A stretch of 5,653 bases of DNA from Methanoregula sp. (lineage in GTDB: Archaea; Halobacteriota; Methanomicrobia; Methanomicrobiales; Methanospirillaceae), in contig DUHF01000039.1 in assembly GCA_013331015.1 (NCBI GenBank), positions 1-5,653 of the forward strand, given 5' to 3'. The notes beneath the pieces are model-generated. The model worked only from the letters and a program-made list of their open reading frames with translations. It was not told the DNA's origin and did no database searches. The first letter of the stretch is position 1. Each line of letters opens with the position of its first letter. Made by a program: the position numbers and the translations under genes. This document shows positions 1 through 5,339 of the stretch, piece by piece.

Positions 1-1
1 A

Positions 2-928
2 CGCTCCGGGGGATCCTACAAGGTCAAAGAGAAGGTCATCTTAACCAGCCTTGTCGTGGATTTCATCCTCTGGATACCCGATATTGCCGCCGCAATTCTC
101 TCCGGCTCAATCGTCCTCTTTGCCGATGCGGTGAAGTGCGCAAACGAGATCCTTGCAACCTTCTTTGCCTACTTAACCATCCGAAAGATGGCACGCGGGG
201 GTGTCGGGAGGTATGATTACGGCATGGGGAAGTTCGAGACGGTCACCTCCATCATCACCGGTGGCGTGATGCTCGTATCGCTCGCGCTCGTCTTTTTTGT
301 TGCCGTGTACCGTATCATCCTCCCGGAAGGGCTTGTCCACGAAGGAGTCCTGCTCGGGATCGTCCTGATGGTCATCGGCGTTACCATGAACTCGTGGCTC
401 TGGTTCAAGAACTACCGGCTCTGGAAGAAGGAACCTTCGCCCATCATGGATTCCCAGTGGCGGCTCTTCCGCACCAAGGCGTTTTCGGACTTTGCGGTGC
501 TGGTATCACTGATTGCCGGCATGGTCTTCTCCCATTATGCATGGTCGCTCTATATCGACCCGTGCGCATCGTTTGTCATTGCCGGGGTCCTTCTCTTCTC
601 CGGCTACCGGGTCATCACGTCTTCACTCCCCGATCTCCTGGACAAGACCCTTGACGAGGAACTCCAGATGGTGATCGTGCAGCACCTGGCCGGGTTCTTC
701 AATGATTATACTGCCCTTCACGGGGTGCGCTCGCGAAGGTCGGGCAGCAACGTCTATATCGAGATCTTTTTGGAATTCGATCCGGCAAAACCGATGGGCG
801 AGGTGCAGGCAACCATCAACCGGATCCGGGAATCGTTAGAGAAGGATATTCCCAAAAGCTGCGTCAGCATCGTTCCCGCTGACAAGCCGGTGCATGCTGA
901 CCCCTCTCTAACCACGCACTGTGCGTGA
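2..928 (+). CDS. CDF-family (cation efflux) membrane protein, 5' truncated, divergent metal sites
   Basis: The open frame runs in from the window edge (in frame from base 2) and stops at TGA 926-928, so the true start lies upstream; the GTG at 56 is internal. Residue numbers here count that GTG codon as 1. About six hydrophobic segments are seen: one ending near residue 17, then roughly 19-42, 62-88, 92-115, 142-164 and 168-188. A cytoplasmic domain of about 100 residues follows. This is the CDF (YiiP/ZitB-like) plan, which normally exports Zn, Fe, Co or Mn by proton antiport. Family landmarks are FADAV in TM2, GMGKFE after TM2, and HGVRSRRSG in the C-terminal domain. The usual TM2 and TM5 ligand pairs read K27/E31 and K141/D145, and other His ligands are also replaced. 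The fold assignment is firm; metal transport is doubtful. It could be a non-metal or regulatory paralogue. Confidence 0.85.
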   Translation, partial: RSGGSYKVKEKVILTSLVVDFILWIPDIAAAILSGSIVLFADAVKCANEILATFFAYLTIRKMARGGVGRYDYGMGKFETVTSIITGGVMLVSLALVFFVAVYRIILPEGLVHEGVLLGIVLMVIGVTMNSWLWFKNYRLWKKEPSPIMDSQWRLFRTKAFSDFAVLVSLIAGMVFSHYAWSLYIDPCASFVIAGVLLFSGYRVITSSLPDLLDKTLDEELQMVIVQHLAGFFNDYTALHGVRSRRSGSNVYIEIFLEFDPAKPMGEVQATINRIRESLEKDIPKSCVSIVPADKPVHADPSLTTHCA

Positions 929-957
929 GCCCGGGCCAAAATTTTAGATCCGGGGCT
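928..957. terminator. Candidate bidirectional terminator between convergent genes
   Basis: This spans the 15-bp gap between two convergent stop codons. AGCCCGG (928-934) can pair with CCGGGGCT (950-957) with one bulged base, and the loop holds the self-complementary AAAATTTT (938-945). That gives a short T tract on each strand, as archaeal oligo-T termination would use. The stem is imperfect and the T tracts are only four bases long, so this is a weak call. Confidence 0.3.
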
Positions 958-2866
958 GCTGCTGGGATGCGCAGTGGAAGGTACCGTACCCTTCGACCAT
1001 GGCCCGGGCATTGATCCCGACAACCCTCCGGTCCGGGAAGAGCTCTTCGAGGATCCGGATCGCCTCTTCGTCATGGGGGTCATCAAAGACCGGAACGATG
1101 ACGACTGAATTCCCAAGGTAGAAGTTGGTATAACTGGCCGGGTACCGCTCCCCGTCTGCCTCGACCGGGGCCGGCATCGGGAGTCTGATAACCGATAGTG
1201 GCCTGCCTTCCTGATCGCAGGACTGGCGGAGGATCTCGTAATTGTCGTGGAGTGCGGCATGATTGGCATCGCTCACAATCGGCTCGTACGCGACGACCAC
1301 GGTTGCCGGGCCGACAAACCGGGCAATGTCATCGATGTGGCCGTCCGTGTCATCCCCGATAATCCCGTCGTTGAGCCAGATGACCTTCGCAACACCCAGG
1401 TACTCCCTGAGGAGTGCCTCAATCTCGTCTGCGGAAAGGTGGGGGTTCCGGTTGGGGTTGAGGAGGCAGGCCCGGGTCGTGAGCACGGTGCCTTTCCCGT
1501 TCACGTCAATTGACCCCCCTTCGAGGACGATGCCGGGTTCAAAGACCGGCAGGTTCATCCACCGGTTCATGAGCAGGGGGATTTTGCCGTCCGCGATCTG
1601 GTCCTCGTACTTGCACCCCCATGCATTGAAGTTCCACCGGACCATGGCCGCTTCCCGCAGGGCACGGTTGACGAGGAACGTGGGGCCATAGTCCCGGATC
1701 CAGACATCGGAATACTCGTTGGTGTGCAGGACCACCCGTTCAAGGTCCACATTCATCTCGCGGAGGCGTGCCCGGACCTTTCGGTGGACAACCGCTGTCG
1801 GGACAAAAACCTCCACCCGTTCGGAGGTGTGGAGTGCGGCGATGAGTTCATAGTATGCTGCTTCTACGGCGGGAAGGTTGGGGAAGGTGAGCGGGTTGTG
1901 CGGCCAGGCGATCCAGACTGCCTCGTGCGGTTCCCATTCGGCAGGCATGTGGAACCCGCGGTTGAGCGGGGTGTCCCCTTCCCGCAGGTCCGGCGATATG
2001 CTGCTCTTTCCCAAAAACCGCTGCCCGATCCTCTCATACGTGTCCGGCCGTCGGTTGCGGAAGAACCCCCACGAGTCCTGCACGGCACGGTTCATGGAAA
2101 GGTCGACCGTAGTGATGAGCATCTCCTCGGAATCTCCGGCTTTATGTATGACTTTTCCAAACGCATCGCAGACAAACGATCCGCCGAAGAACCGGGTTGT
2201 GCCTTCTTTTCCCGCACGGTTGACGGCAGCGACATGAACGCTGTTTGCGATGGCATGGCTCCGCTGGATGAGTTCCCATGCATCCTGCCAGTTCCCCTCG
2301 GCCGGGTCGGTTCCGTGCGGGTGCCCGATGGCCGTCGGGTAGAAGATGATCTCAGCACCCTCGAGCGCCACGCAACGGGCGGCCTCGGGGAACCACTGGT
2401 CAAAGCAGATGAGGACGGCGATTCTCCCAAAGCGGGTATCGTACACCCGGTAGGTGTCGCCCGGGTAGAAGTACCCCTTCTCGTAAAACCCGGGGTCCTG
2501 CGGGATATGCACCTTGCGGTACAGGGGGAGGATGCTGCCATCGGCATCGATCACGACTGCCGTGTTGTAGAACCTTCCATCGGGGGCTCTTTCAAAGACG
2601 GGGGCGATGATGACGATCCCGAGATCGCGGGCCAGGGCAGAGAATATTCCTGATGATTCCCCGGGAATTGTCTCGGAACAGGAAGAGACCTCTCCACCGG
2701 GATGCTGCGGGAAATAACGCGTGCGGTAGAGCTCCGGGAGGCAAACGATCTGTGCCCCTGCCTGCGCTGCCGCAGCAATTTTTGCCTGGGCTTTTTTGAG
2801 CATCTCCCCTTTATCTTTTTCGACCTCCATCTGGAGGAGGCCAATCCTGACGGTCCCGGTGTTCAT
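944..2866 (-). CDS. Fused N-carbamoylputrescine amidase / agmatine deiminase (AguB-AguA)
   Basis: A single 640-residue frame carries two enzymes. Residues 1-285 are a nitrilase-superfamily N-carbamoylputrescine amidase: catalytic triad E45 (LPELY), K118 (YRKVH) and C154 (ICFDQWFPEA), plus the family signatures FYPTAIG and SWGFFRNRRPD. Residues about 304-640 are an agmatine deiminase (PAD_porph fold): GFHMPAEWEPHEAVW, DVWIRDYGPTF (387-397), EGGSID (449-454), DTDGHIDD with H510, and the C-terminal nucleophile motif HCASQQQP with C632. A linker of about 20 residues joins them. The expected cytosolic reactions are agmatine to N-carbamoylputrescine plus ammonia, then to putrescine, CO2 and ammonia. 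The start is set at ATG 2864-2866: the amidase homology begins there (VRIGLLQME), GAGG lies 3 nt upstream, and a TATA-like box lies about 37 nt upstream. The frame stays open 33 codons further, but that stretch contains the promoter. The two domains are usually separate genes, aguB and aguA. Confidence 0.93.
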   Translation of the reverse strand: MNTGTVRIGLLQMEVEKDKGEMLKKAQAKIAAAAQAGAQIVCLPELYRTRYFPQHPGGEVSSCSETIPGESSGIFSALARDLGIVIIAPVFERAPDGRFYNTAVVIDADGSILPLYRKVHIPQDPGFYEKGYFYPGDTYRVYDTRFGRIAVLICFDQWFPEAARCVALEGAEIIFYPTAIGHPHGTDPAEGNWQDAWELIQRSHAIANSVHVAAVNRAGKEGTTRFFGGSFVCDAFGKVIHKAGDSEEMLITTVDLSMNRAVQDSWGFFRNRRPDTYERIGQRFLGKSSISPDLREGDTPLNRGFHMPAEWEPHEAVWIAWPHNPLTFPNLPAVEAAYYELIAALHTSERVEVFVPTAVVHRKVRARLREMNVDLERVVLHTNEYSDVWIRDYGPTFLVNRALREAAMVRWNFNAWGCKYEDQIADGKIPLLMNRWMNLPVFEPGIVLEGGSIDVNGKGTVLTTRACLLNPNRNPHLSADEIEALLREYLGVAKVIWLNDGIIGDDTDGHIDDIARFVGPATVVVAYEPIVSDANHAALHDNYEILRQSCDQEGRPLSVIRLPMPAPVEADGERYPASYTNFYLGNSVVIVPVFDDPHDEEAIRILEELFPDRRVVGINARAMVEGYGTFHCASQQQPRI

Positions 2867-2896
2867 ATTCCTCGTTCTATACGGGTTCTTTTTCTT

Positions 2897-2910
2897 GGGA
2901 TATATAGAAT
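2897..2910 (-). promoter_or_regulatory. TATA-like box for the aguB-aguA fusion gene
   Basis: On the minus strand this reads ATTCTATATATCCC, centred about 37 nt upstream of the ATG at 2866. With usual archaeal spacing of about 25 nt to the transcription start, the mRNA would begin near 2878 with a leader of roughly 12 nt. That leader holds the GAGG ribosome-binding element (2870-2873). No convincing BRE is seen upstream. The placement supports the downstream ATG over a longer reading frame. Confidence 0.45.
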
Positions 2911-3011
2911 GCCGATAACCCTGGCAGGAAATTATTAAAAAATCCCCTTTATTGCCTGCCACCATGGGGTTTTCCCGTTCTGGTATCCTGATCCGGAATC
3001 TCTGGCATGCC

Positions 3012-3034
3012 CCGGGTTCGGTTGGGAAACCCGG
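3012..3034. repeat. GC-rich inverted repeat (7-bp stem, 9-nt loop)
   Basis: CCGGGTT (3012-3018) and AACCCGG (3028-3034) are perfect inverted copies around a 9-nt loop. The structure sits mid-spacer, just before the GGTGCACC palindrome and an AT-rich stretch. No gene ends just upstream on the plus strand, so it is not an obvious terminator of a known transcript. Its function is unknown and it may be chance in GC-rich DNA. Confidence 0.4.
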
Positions 3035-3040
3035 TATTGC

Positions 3041-3048
3041 GGTGCACC
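3041..3048. repeat. GGTGCACC palindrome upstream of the acetate channel gene
   Basis: A perfect 8-bp palindrome followed by the AT-rich TTAAATTTTATT (3050-3061). The half-site TGCACC recurs at 3126-3131 and 3189-3194, and in reverse as GGTGCA at 3148-3153. It could be a regulator binding site, but an 8-bp palindrome alone is weak evidence. Confidence 0.3.
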
Positions 3049-3114
3049 ATTAAATTTTATTGAAGTCGATCTGGTGTATATTGTGAAATTCCCGATCAGG
3101 AACAGATAAAAATT

Positions 3115-3124
3115 GTTTAATATC
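3115..3124 (+). promoter_or_regulatory. Candidate TATA box for the acetate channel gene
   Basis: GTTTAATATC is preceded by an A-rich stretch (3106-3112) that could act as a BRE. The predicted transcription start would fall near 3145, inside the hairpin at 3126-3153, leaving a leader of about 75-80 nt. Other AT-rich boxes at 3052-3061 and 3075-3083 are possible alternatives, so the choice is uncertain. Confidence 0.35.
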
Positions 3125-3125
3125 C

Positions 3126-3153
3126 TGCACCACAACGTTTAGCGTATGGTGCA
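3126..3153. repeat. Inverted repeat TGCACCA/TGGTGCA upstream of the acetate channel gene
   Basis: TGCACCA (3126-3132) and TGGTGCA (3147-3153) are perfect 7-bp inverted copies. Inside, ACG (3135-3137) and CGT (3143-3145) add three pairs around a 5-nt TTTAG loop, with a small 2/1 internal loop between the two stems. It lies directly after the candidate TATA box, where either an operator or a 5' leader hairpin would sit. Its right arm can also pair with TGCACC at 3189-3194. Confidence 0.5.
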
Positions 3154-3209
3154 ATTCCTGCGGATTTTTTCGGTCTGCGAATTTTACCTGCACCGTTTTT
3201 ACCACAACT

Positions 3210-3215
3210 GTGAGG
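3210..3215 (+). promoter_or_regulatory. Ribosome-binding site GTGAGG that decides the start
   Basis: GTGAGG sits 6 nt before the ATG at 3222. The first GTG of the open frame (3210) is itself part of this Shine-Dalgarno element, so ATG 3222 is the better start. Confidence 0.65.
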
Positions 3216-3221
3216 ATTCTC

Positions 3222-3812
3222 ATGCAACAACTTGAAGAGAAGAGCCGGAACAACCTGTTCCTGATAGACAATACCGCAAACCCTGCACCACTCGGTCTCT
3301 GTGCGTTCGGGATGACCACGATCCTCCTGAGCCTCCACAATGCCGGAATAACCGGGCTGACGAGTCCCATCGTTGCCATGGCCGTTTTCTATGGCGGGCT
3401 GGCCCAGCTGATAGTCGGCCTGATGGAATGGAAGAAGAACAATACGTTTGGTATGGTCACCTTCGGGAGCTTTGGTATCTTCTGGATCTCCTTTGCCGGA
3501 ATCCTGGTATTGCCGGCCCTTGGGCTTGCCACGGGACCAACCCCGGTTGACCTTGCAGCATTCCTCGCGGTCTGGGGCATCCTGATCATCGGGCTCTTCA
3601 TCTGCAGCCTGAAGATGCACCGGCTCCTGCAGGTCACCCTTGCGATGGTCGTCCTGCTGGTGGTTCTTCTCGTAGCCGCTAACCTGACCGGAGATCACCT
3701 GATCCACACTATTGCCGGCATCACCGGTATCATTGCCGGTGGCCTTGCCCTCTACATGGGTATCGGGGCAGTCATCAACGAGATCTATGGCAGCCGGGTT
3801 CTCCCGGTCTGA
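3222..3812 (+). CDS. GPR1/FUN34/YaaH-family acetate channel (AceP/SatP-like)
   Basis: This 196-residue membrane protein carries the family signature NPAPLGLCAFGMTTILLSLHN (from residue 20) and the second conserved block FYGGLAQLIVGLMEW (56-70) followed by NTFGMVTFGSFGIFW (74-88). Six hydrophobic helices lie at roughly 22-42, 48-68, 78-100, 110-130, 136-153 and 162-183. Members such as bacterial SatP and the Methanosarcina AceP move acetate or succinate across the cytoplasmic membrane; SatP forms hexamers. Length is typical (about 190-200). In a hydrogenotrophic Methanomicrobiales cell, acetate uptake as a carbon source is the likely role; that part is inference. The gene stands alone on this strand behind a long structured spacer. 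Its last 38 bp overlap the convergent acetyltransferase gene. Substrate could also be another small carboxylate. Confidence 0.92.
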   Translation: MQQLEEKSRNNLFLIDNTANPAPLGLCAFGMTTILLSLHNAGITGLTSPIVAMAVFYGGLAQLIVGLMEWKKNNTFGMVTFGSFGIFWISFAGILVLPALGLATGPTPVDLAAFLAVWGILIIGLFICSLKMHRLLQVTLAMVVLLVVLLVAANLTGDHLIHTIAGITGIIAGGLALYMGIGAVINEIYGSRVLPV

Positions 3813-4356
3813 CCCGGCCCTCATTTTTAAAAAGGAACCGGACATAGAGCACCTCGTCCATGACAATGCCGTTCTTGACTACCGCATTGCGGTGCACCGC
3901 TTCCCGGGTAAACCCGCACTTCTCCAATACCCGCATGGATGCCTTGTTGGCTGAGAAGACGCCGGCCTGTAACCGGATGATAGCGAACCGTTCAAATGCG
4001 ACCGGGACCAGTGCCCGTACGGCTTCCGTTGCGATCCCTCGTCCCTGGTAATCTTCGCCAAGCCAGTACCCGATCTCGGCGGTCTTCCGGTACACATCAT
4101 CGAGCGGGTGGATGCCGATCCCCCCTGCTGCAACCCCGTCTACCTCGATTGCAAGCAGCAGGTTCTGCGAGGGGCCGGTTGCCATTTTGATGAACCGGTC
4201 TGCATCATCCCCCGTGTAGGGGTGAGGGAAACCATCCCGCATCATTGCTGCGACACGGGGATTGCTGGCATGGCGCACAAGCGCGGGAGCATCCGTCTCA
4301 CTCCACGGGCGCATGGCAGCACCCCGGAACGGAATGCGGAGATTAAGATCCATCAT
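3775..4356 (-). CDS. GNAT family N-acetyltransferase, RimJ/RimL-like
   Basis: A 193-residue cytosolic acetyltransferase that should use acetyl-CoA. Visible landmarks are the N-terminal MRPWSETDAPALV (15-27), strand-4 TAEIGYWL (92-99), the CoA pyrophosphate loop DYQGRGIATEAV (102-113, Q-x-x-G-x-A), and SANKASMRVLEKCGF (135-149), typical of the RimJ/RimL branch. The acceptor could be a ribosomal protein N terminus, another protein or a small molecule; sequence alone does not decide. The start is placed at ATG 4354-4356, beside a second ATG at 4351. The frame stays open to a TTG at 4443, but that region is non-conserved and likely promoter. No clear Shine-Dalgarno precedes 4356. The core ends near residue 174; the last 19 residues are a polar tail reading through the oligo-T element and the end of the convergent channel gene. 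Confidence 0.88.
   Translation of the reverse strand: MMDLNLRIPFRGAAMRPWSETDAPALVRHASNPRVAAMMRDGFPHPYTGDDADRFIKMATGPSQNLLLAIEVDGVAAGGIGIHPLDDVYRKTAEIGYWLGEDYQGRGIATEAVRALVPVAFERFAIIRLQAGVFSANKASMRVLEKCGFTREAVHRNAVVKNGIVMDEVLYVRFLFKNEGRVRPGEPGCHRSR
3820..3836 (+). terminator. Oligo-T element after the acetate channel gene
   Basis: Eleven bases after the channel stop codon, TTTTTAAAAA (3824-3833) gives five T on the plus strand, suited to archaeal oligo-T termination. On the minus strand it is coding sequence for the acetyltransferase tail (FLFKN). Because it is palindromic it also offers T5 to the opposite transcript before that gene's stop. Confidence 0.4.
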
Positions 4357-4424
4357 TGCACGTACCCGTGGATCTGAAATGGCAATAATCTGCCGGTACC
4401 CAAATCCGGGACGTGCCGGTGTAA

Positions 4425-4438
4425 CCCATATCTTAATG
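4425..4438. promoter_or_regulatory. Candidate shared TATA-like box in the 107-bp divergent spacer
   Basis: CCCATATCTTAATG lies about 33 nt before the pirin ATG (4464), and on the minus strand it reads as an AAGATATG box. With usual archaeal spacing, pirin transcripts would start within a few bases of the ATG, in keeping with no Shine-Dalgarno being visible there (probably leaderless). For the acetyltransferase, an alternative GATTATTG box (about 4382-4389, minus) lies about 30 nt from its ATG. Both matches to consensus are weak. Confidence 0.3.
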
Positions 4439-4463
4439 TGCAATCAGTTCCAGTTCACTCATC

Positions 4464-5321
4464 ATGAAACAGGTGCGGACGGTCGAACGCATCCTTATGG
4501 CTTACGCAACGGTTGAAGGGGCGGGGGTCCGGCTTCACCGGGCATTCGGCTATTACGAGGTGCCGCAGTTTGATCCGTTCCTGATGCTTGACGATTTCAG
4601 GGCGCAGCGGCCGGAGGATTACCTTGCCGGGTTCCCCTCTCACCCGCACCGGGGGATCGAGACGGTGACGTACATGCTGGAGGGCGCCATGGAACATGGC
4701 GACAGCATGGGTAACAAGGGATGCATTGCAGCCGGGGATGTCCAGTGGATGACCGCCGGTTCGGGAATCATTCACCAGGAGATGCCAAAGCCGGTAGACG
4801 GCAGGATGGGCGGGTTCCAGCTCTGGGTGAACCTGCCCAAAATCCATAAGATGGTAAAACCCCGGTACCAGGAGGTCCGGCAGAAAAAGATCCCGGTGGT
4901 ATCCCCCCGACAGGGGATCACCATCCGCGTCATCTGCGGTTCGGTGAACGGAATGACCGGCCCGGTGAAGAAGATCATTGTGGATCCCCTCTTCCTTGAC
5001 ATCTCCCTTGCCCCCGACAGTGTCTTCACCCACCCGGTACCCGATGCCTATACCGCCTTTGCTTACATCATTGGGGGCGAGGGGACCTTTGATGCCGGTG
5101 AGGGACACCGGGTCCAGAACCGGGATCTTGTCCTCTTCAGCCACGGGAACTCGATCTGGGTGCGGTCGTTTGGCAAAGGTATGCGTTTCCTTCTTGCTGC
5201 AGGCAGATCCATCGGCGAACCGGTTGCGTGGCGCGGGCCGATTGTGATGAACACCCGCGAGGAACTGCGGCAGGCATTCCACGAAGTCGAAGCCGGGACA
5301 TTTATCAGAAATGCGAGGTAA
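4464..5321 (+). CDS. Pirin family protein (bicupin)
   Basis: At 285 residues this matches full-length pirins (about 290). The N-terminal cupin shows GAGVRLHRAFG (19-29), FDPFLMLDDFR (36-46), the metal motif SHPHRGIETVTY (59-70) and GIIHQEMP (101-108). H60, H62, H104 and E106 correspond to the four iron ligands of human pirin (H56, H58, H101, E103). The second cupin (about residues 170-270) ends in a typical EPVAWRGPIVMNTREEL block. Pirins are Fe-binding cytosolic proteins; some, such as E. coli YhhW, have quercetin dioxygenase activity, while others bind regulators. The in vivo role in methanogens is unknown. The start MKQVRTVERI aligns with pirin N termini; the ATG at 4497 would cut that segment. 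The methyltransferase gene starts 18 nt after the TAA stop, suggesting co-transcription. Confidence 0.93.
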   Translation: MKQVRTVERILMAYATVEGAGVRLHRAFGYYEVPQFDPFLMLDDFRAQRPEDYLAGFPSHPHRGIETVTYMLEGAMEHGDSMGNKGCIAAGDVQWMTAGSGIIHQEMPKPVDGRMGGFQLWVNLPKIHKMVKPRYQEVRQKKIPVVSPRQGITIRVICGSVNGMTGPVKKIIVDPLFLDISLAPDSVFTHPVPDAYTAFAYIIGGEGTFDAGEGHRVQNRDLVLFSHGNSIWVRSFGKGMRFLLAAGRSIGEPVAWRGPIVMNTREELRQAFHEVEAGTFIRNAR

Positions 5322-5339
5322 TTTTCCTCTGGAATCGGC

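Larger units (their letters stand above)
2867..3221. other. Divergent intergenic spacer, 355 bp, no gene seen
   Basis: This AT-richer spacer separates the divergent fusion and acetate channel genes. I see no convincing protein or tRNA gene: the frames crossing it are antisense or out-of-frame extensions of the neighbours. It holds the fusion-gene TATA box, a GC-rich stem-loop (3012-3034), several AT-rich boxes (3052-3061, 3075-3083, 3115-3124) that could serve the channel gene, a hairpin (3126-3153) and repeated TGCACC half-sites. The length is generous for a compact archaeal genome, which fits regulation or a small RNA. Confidence 0.6.

Noticed and set aside
754..1269. 171-codon minus-strand frame spanning the convergent 3' ends
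   Set aside because: Ser/Arg/Pro-rich translation overlapping two well-supported genes in another frame; no motif.
1724..2653. 309-codon open frame on the plus strand opposite the fusion gene
   Set aside because: It lies fully antisense to a clear two-domain enzyme and shows no recognisable motif; long antisense frames are common in GC-rich genes.
2867..2965. 33-codon N-terminal extension of the amidase-deiminase frame to 2965
   Set aside because: Amidase homology begins at ATG 2866, and the extension covers the TATA-like box and the GAGG site, so it is most likely untranslated promoter DNA.
3117..3866. 249-codon minus-strand frame opposite the acetate channel gene
   Set aside because: The translation is very polar and low-complexity-like (rich in D, G, Q, K) with no family motif, while the opposite strand encodes a textbook channel. 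It is a shadow.
4357..4443. Longer acetyltransferase start at TTG 4443
   Set aside because: The added 29 residues resemble no GNAT N terminus and would occupy most of the spacer upstream of pirin, including the candidate TATA box; ATG 4356 or 4353 fits family length better.
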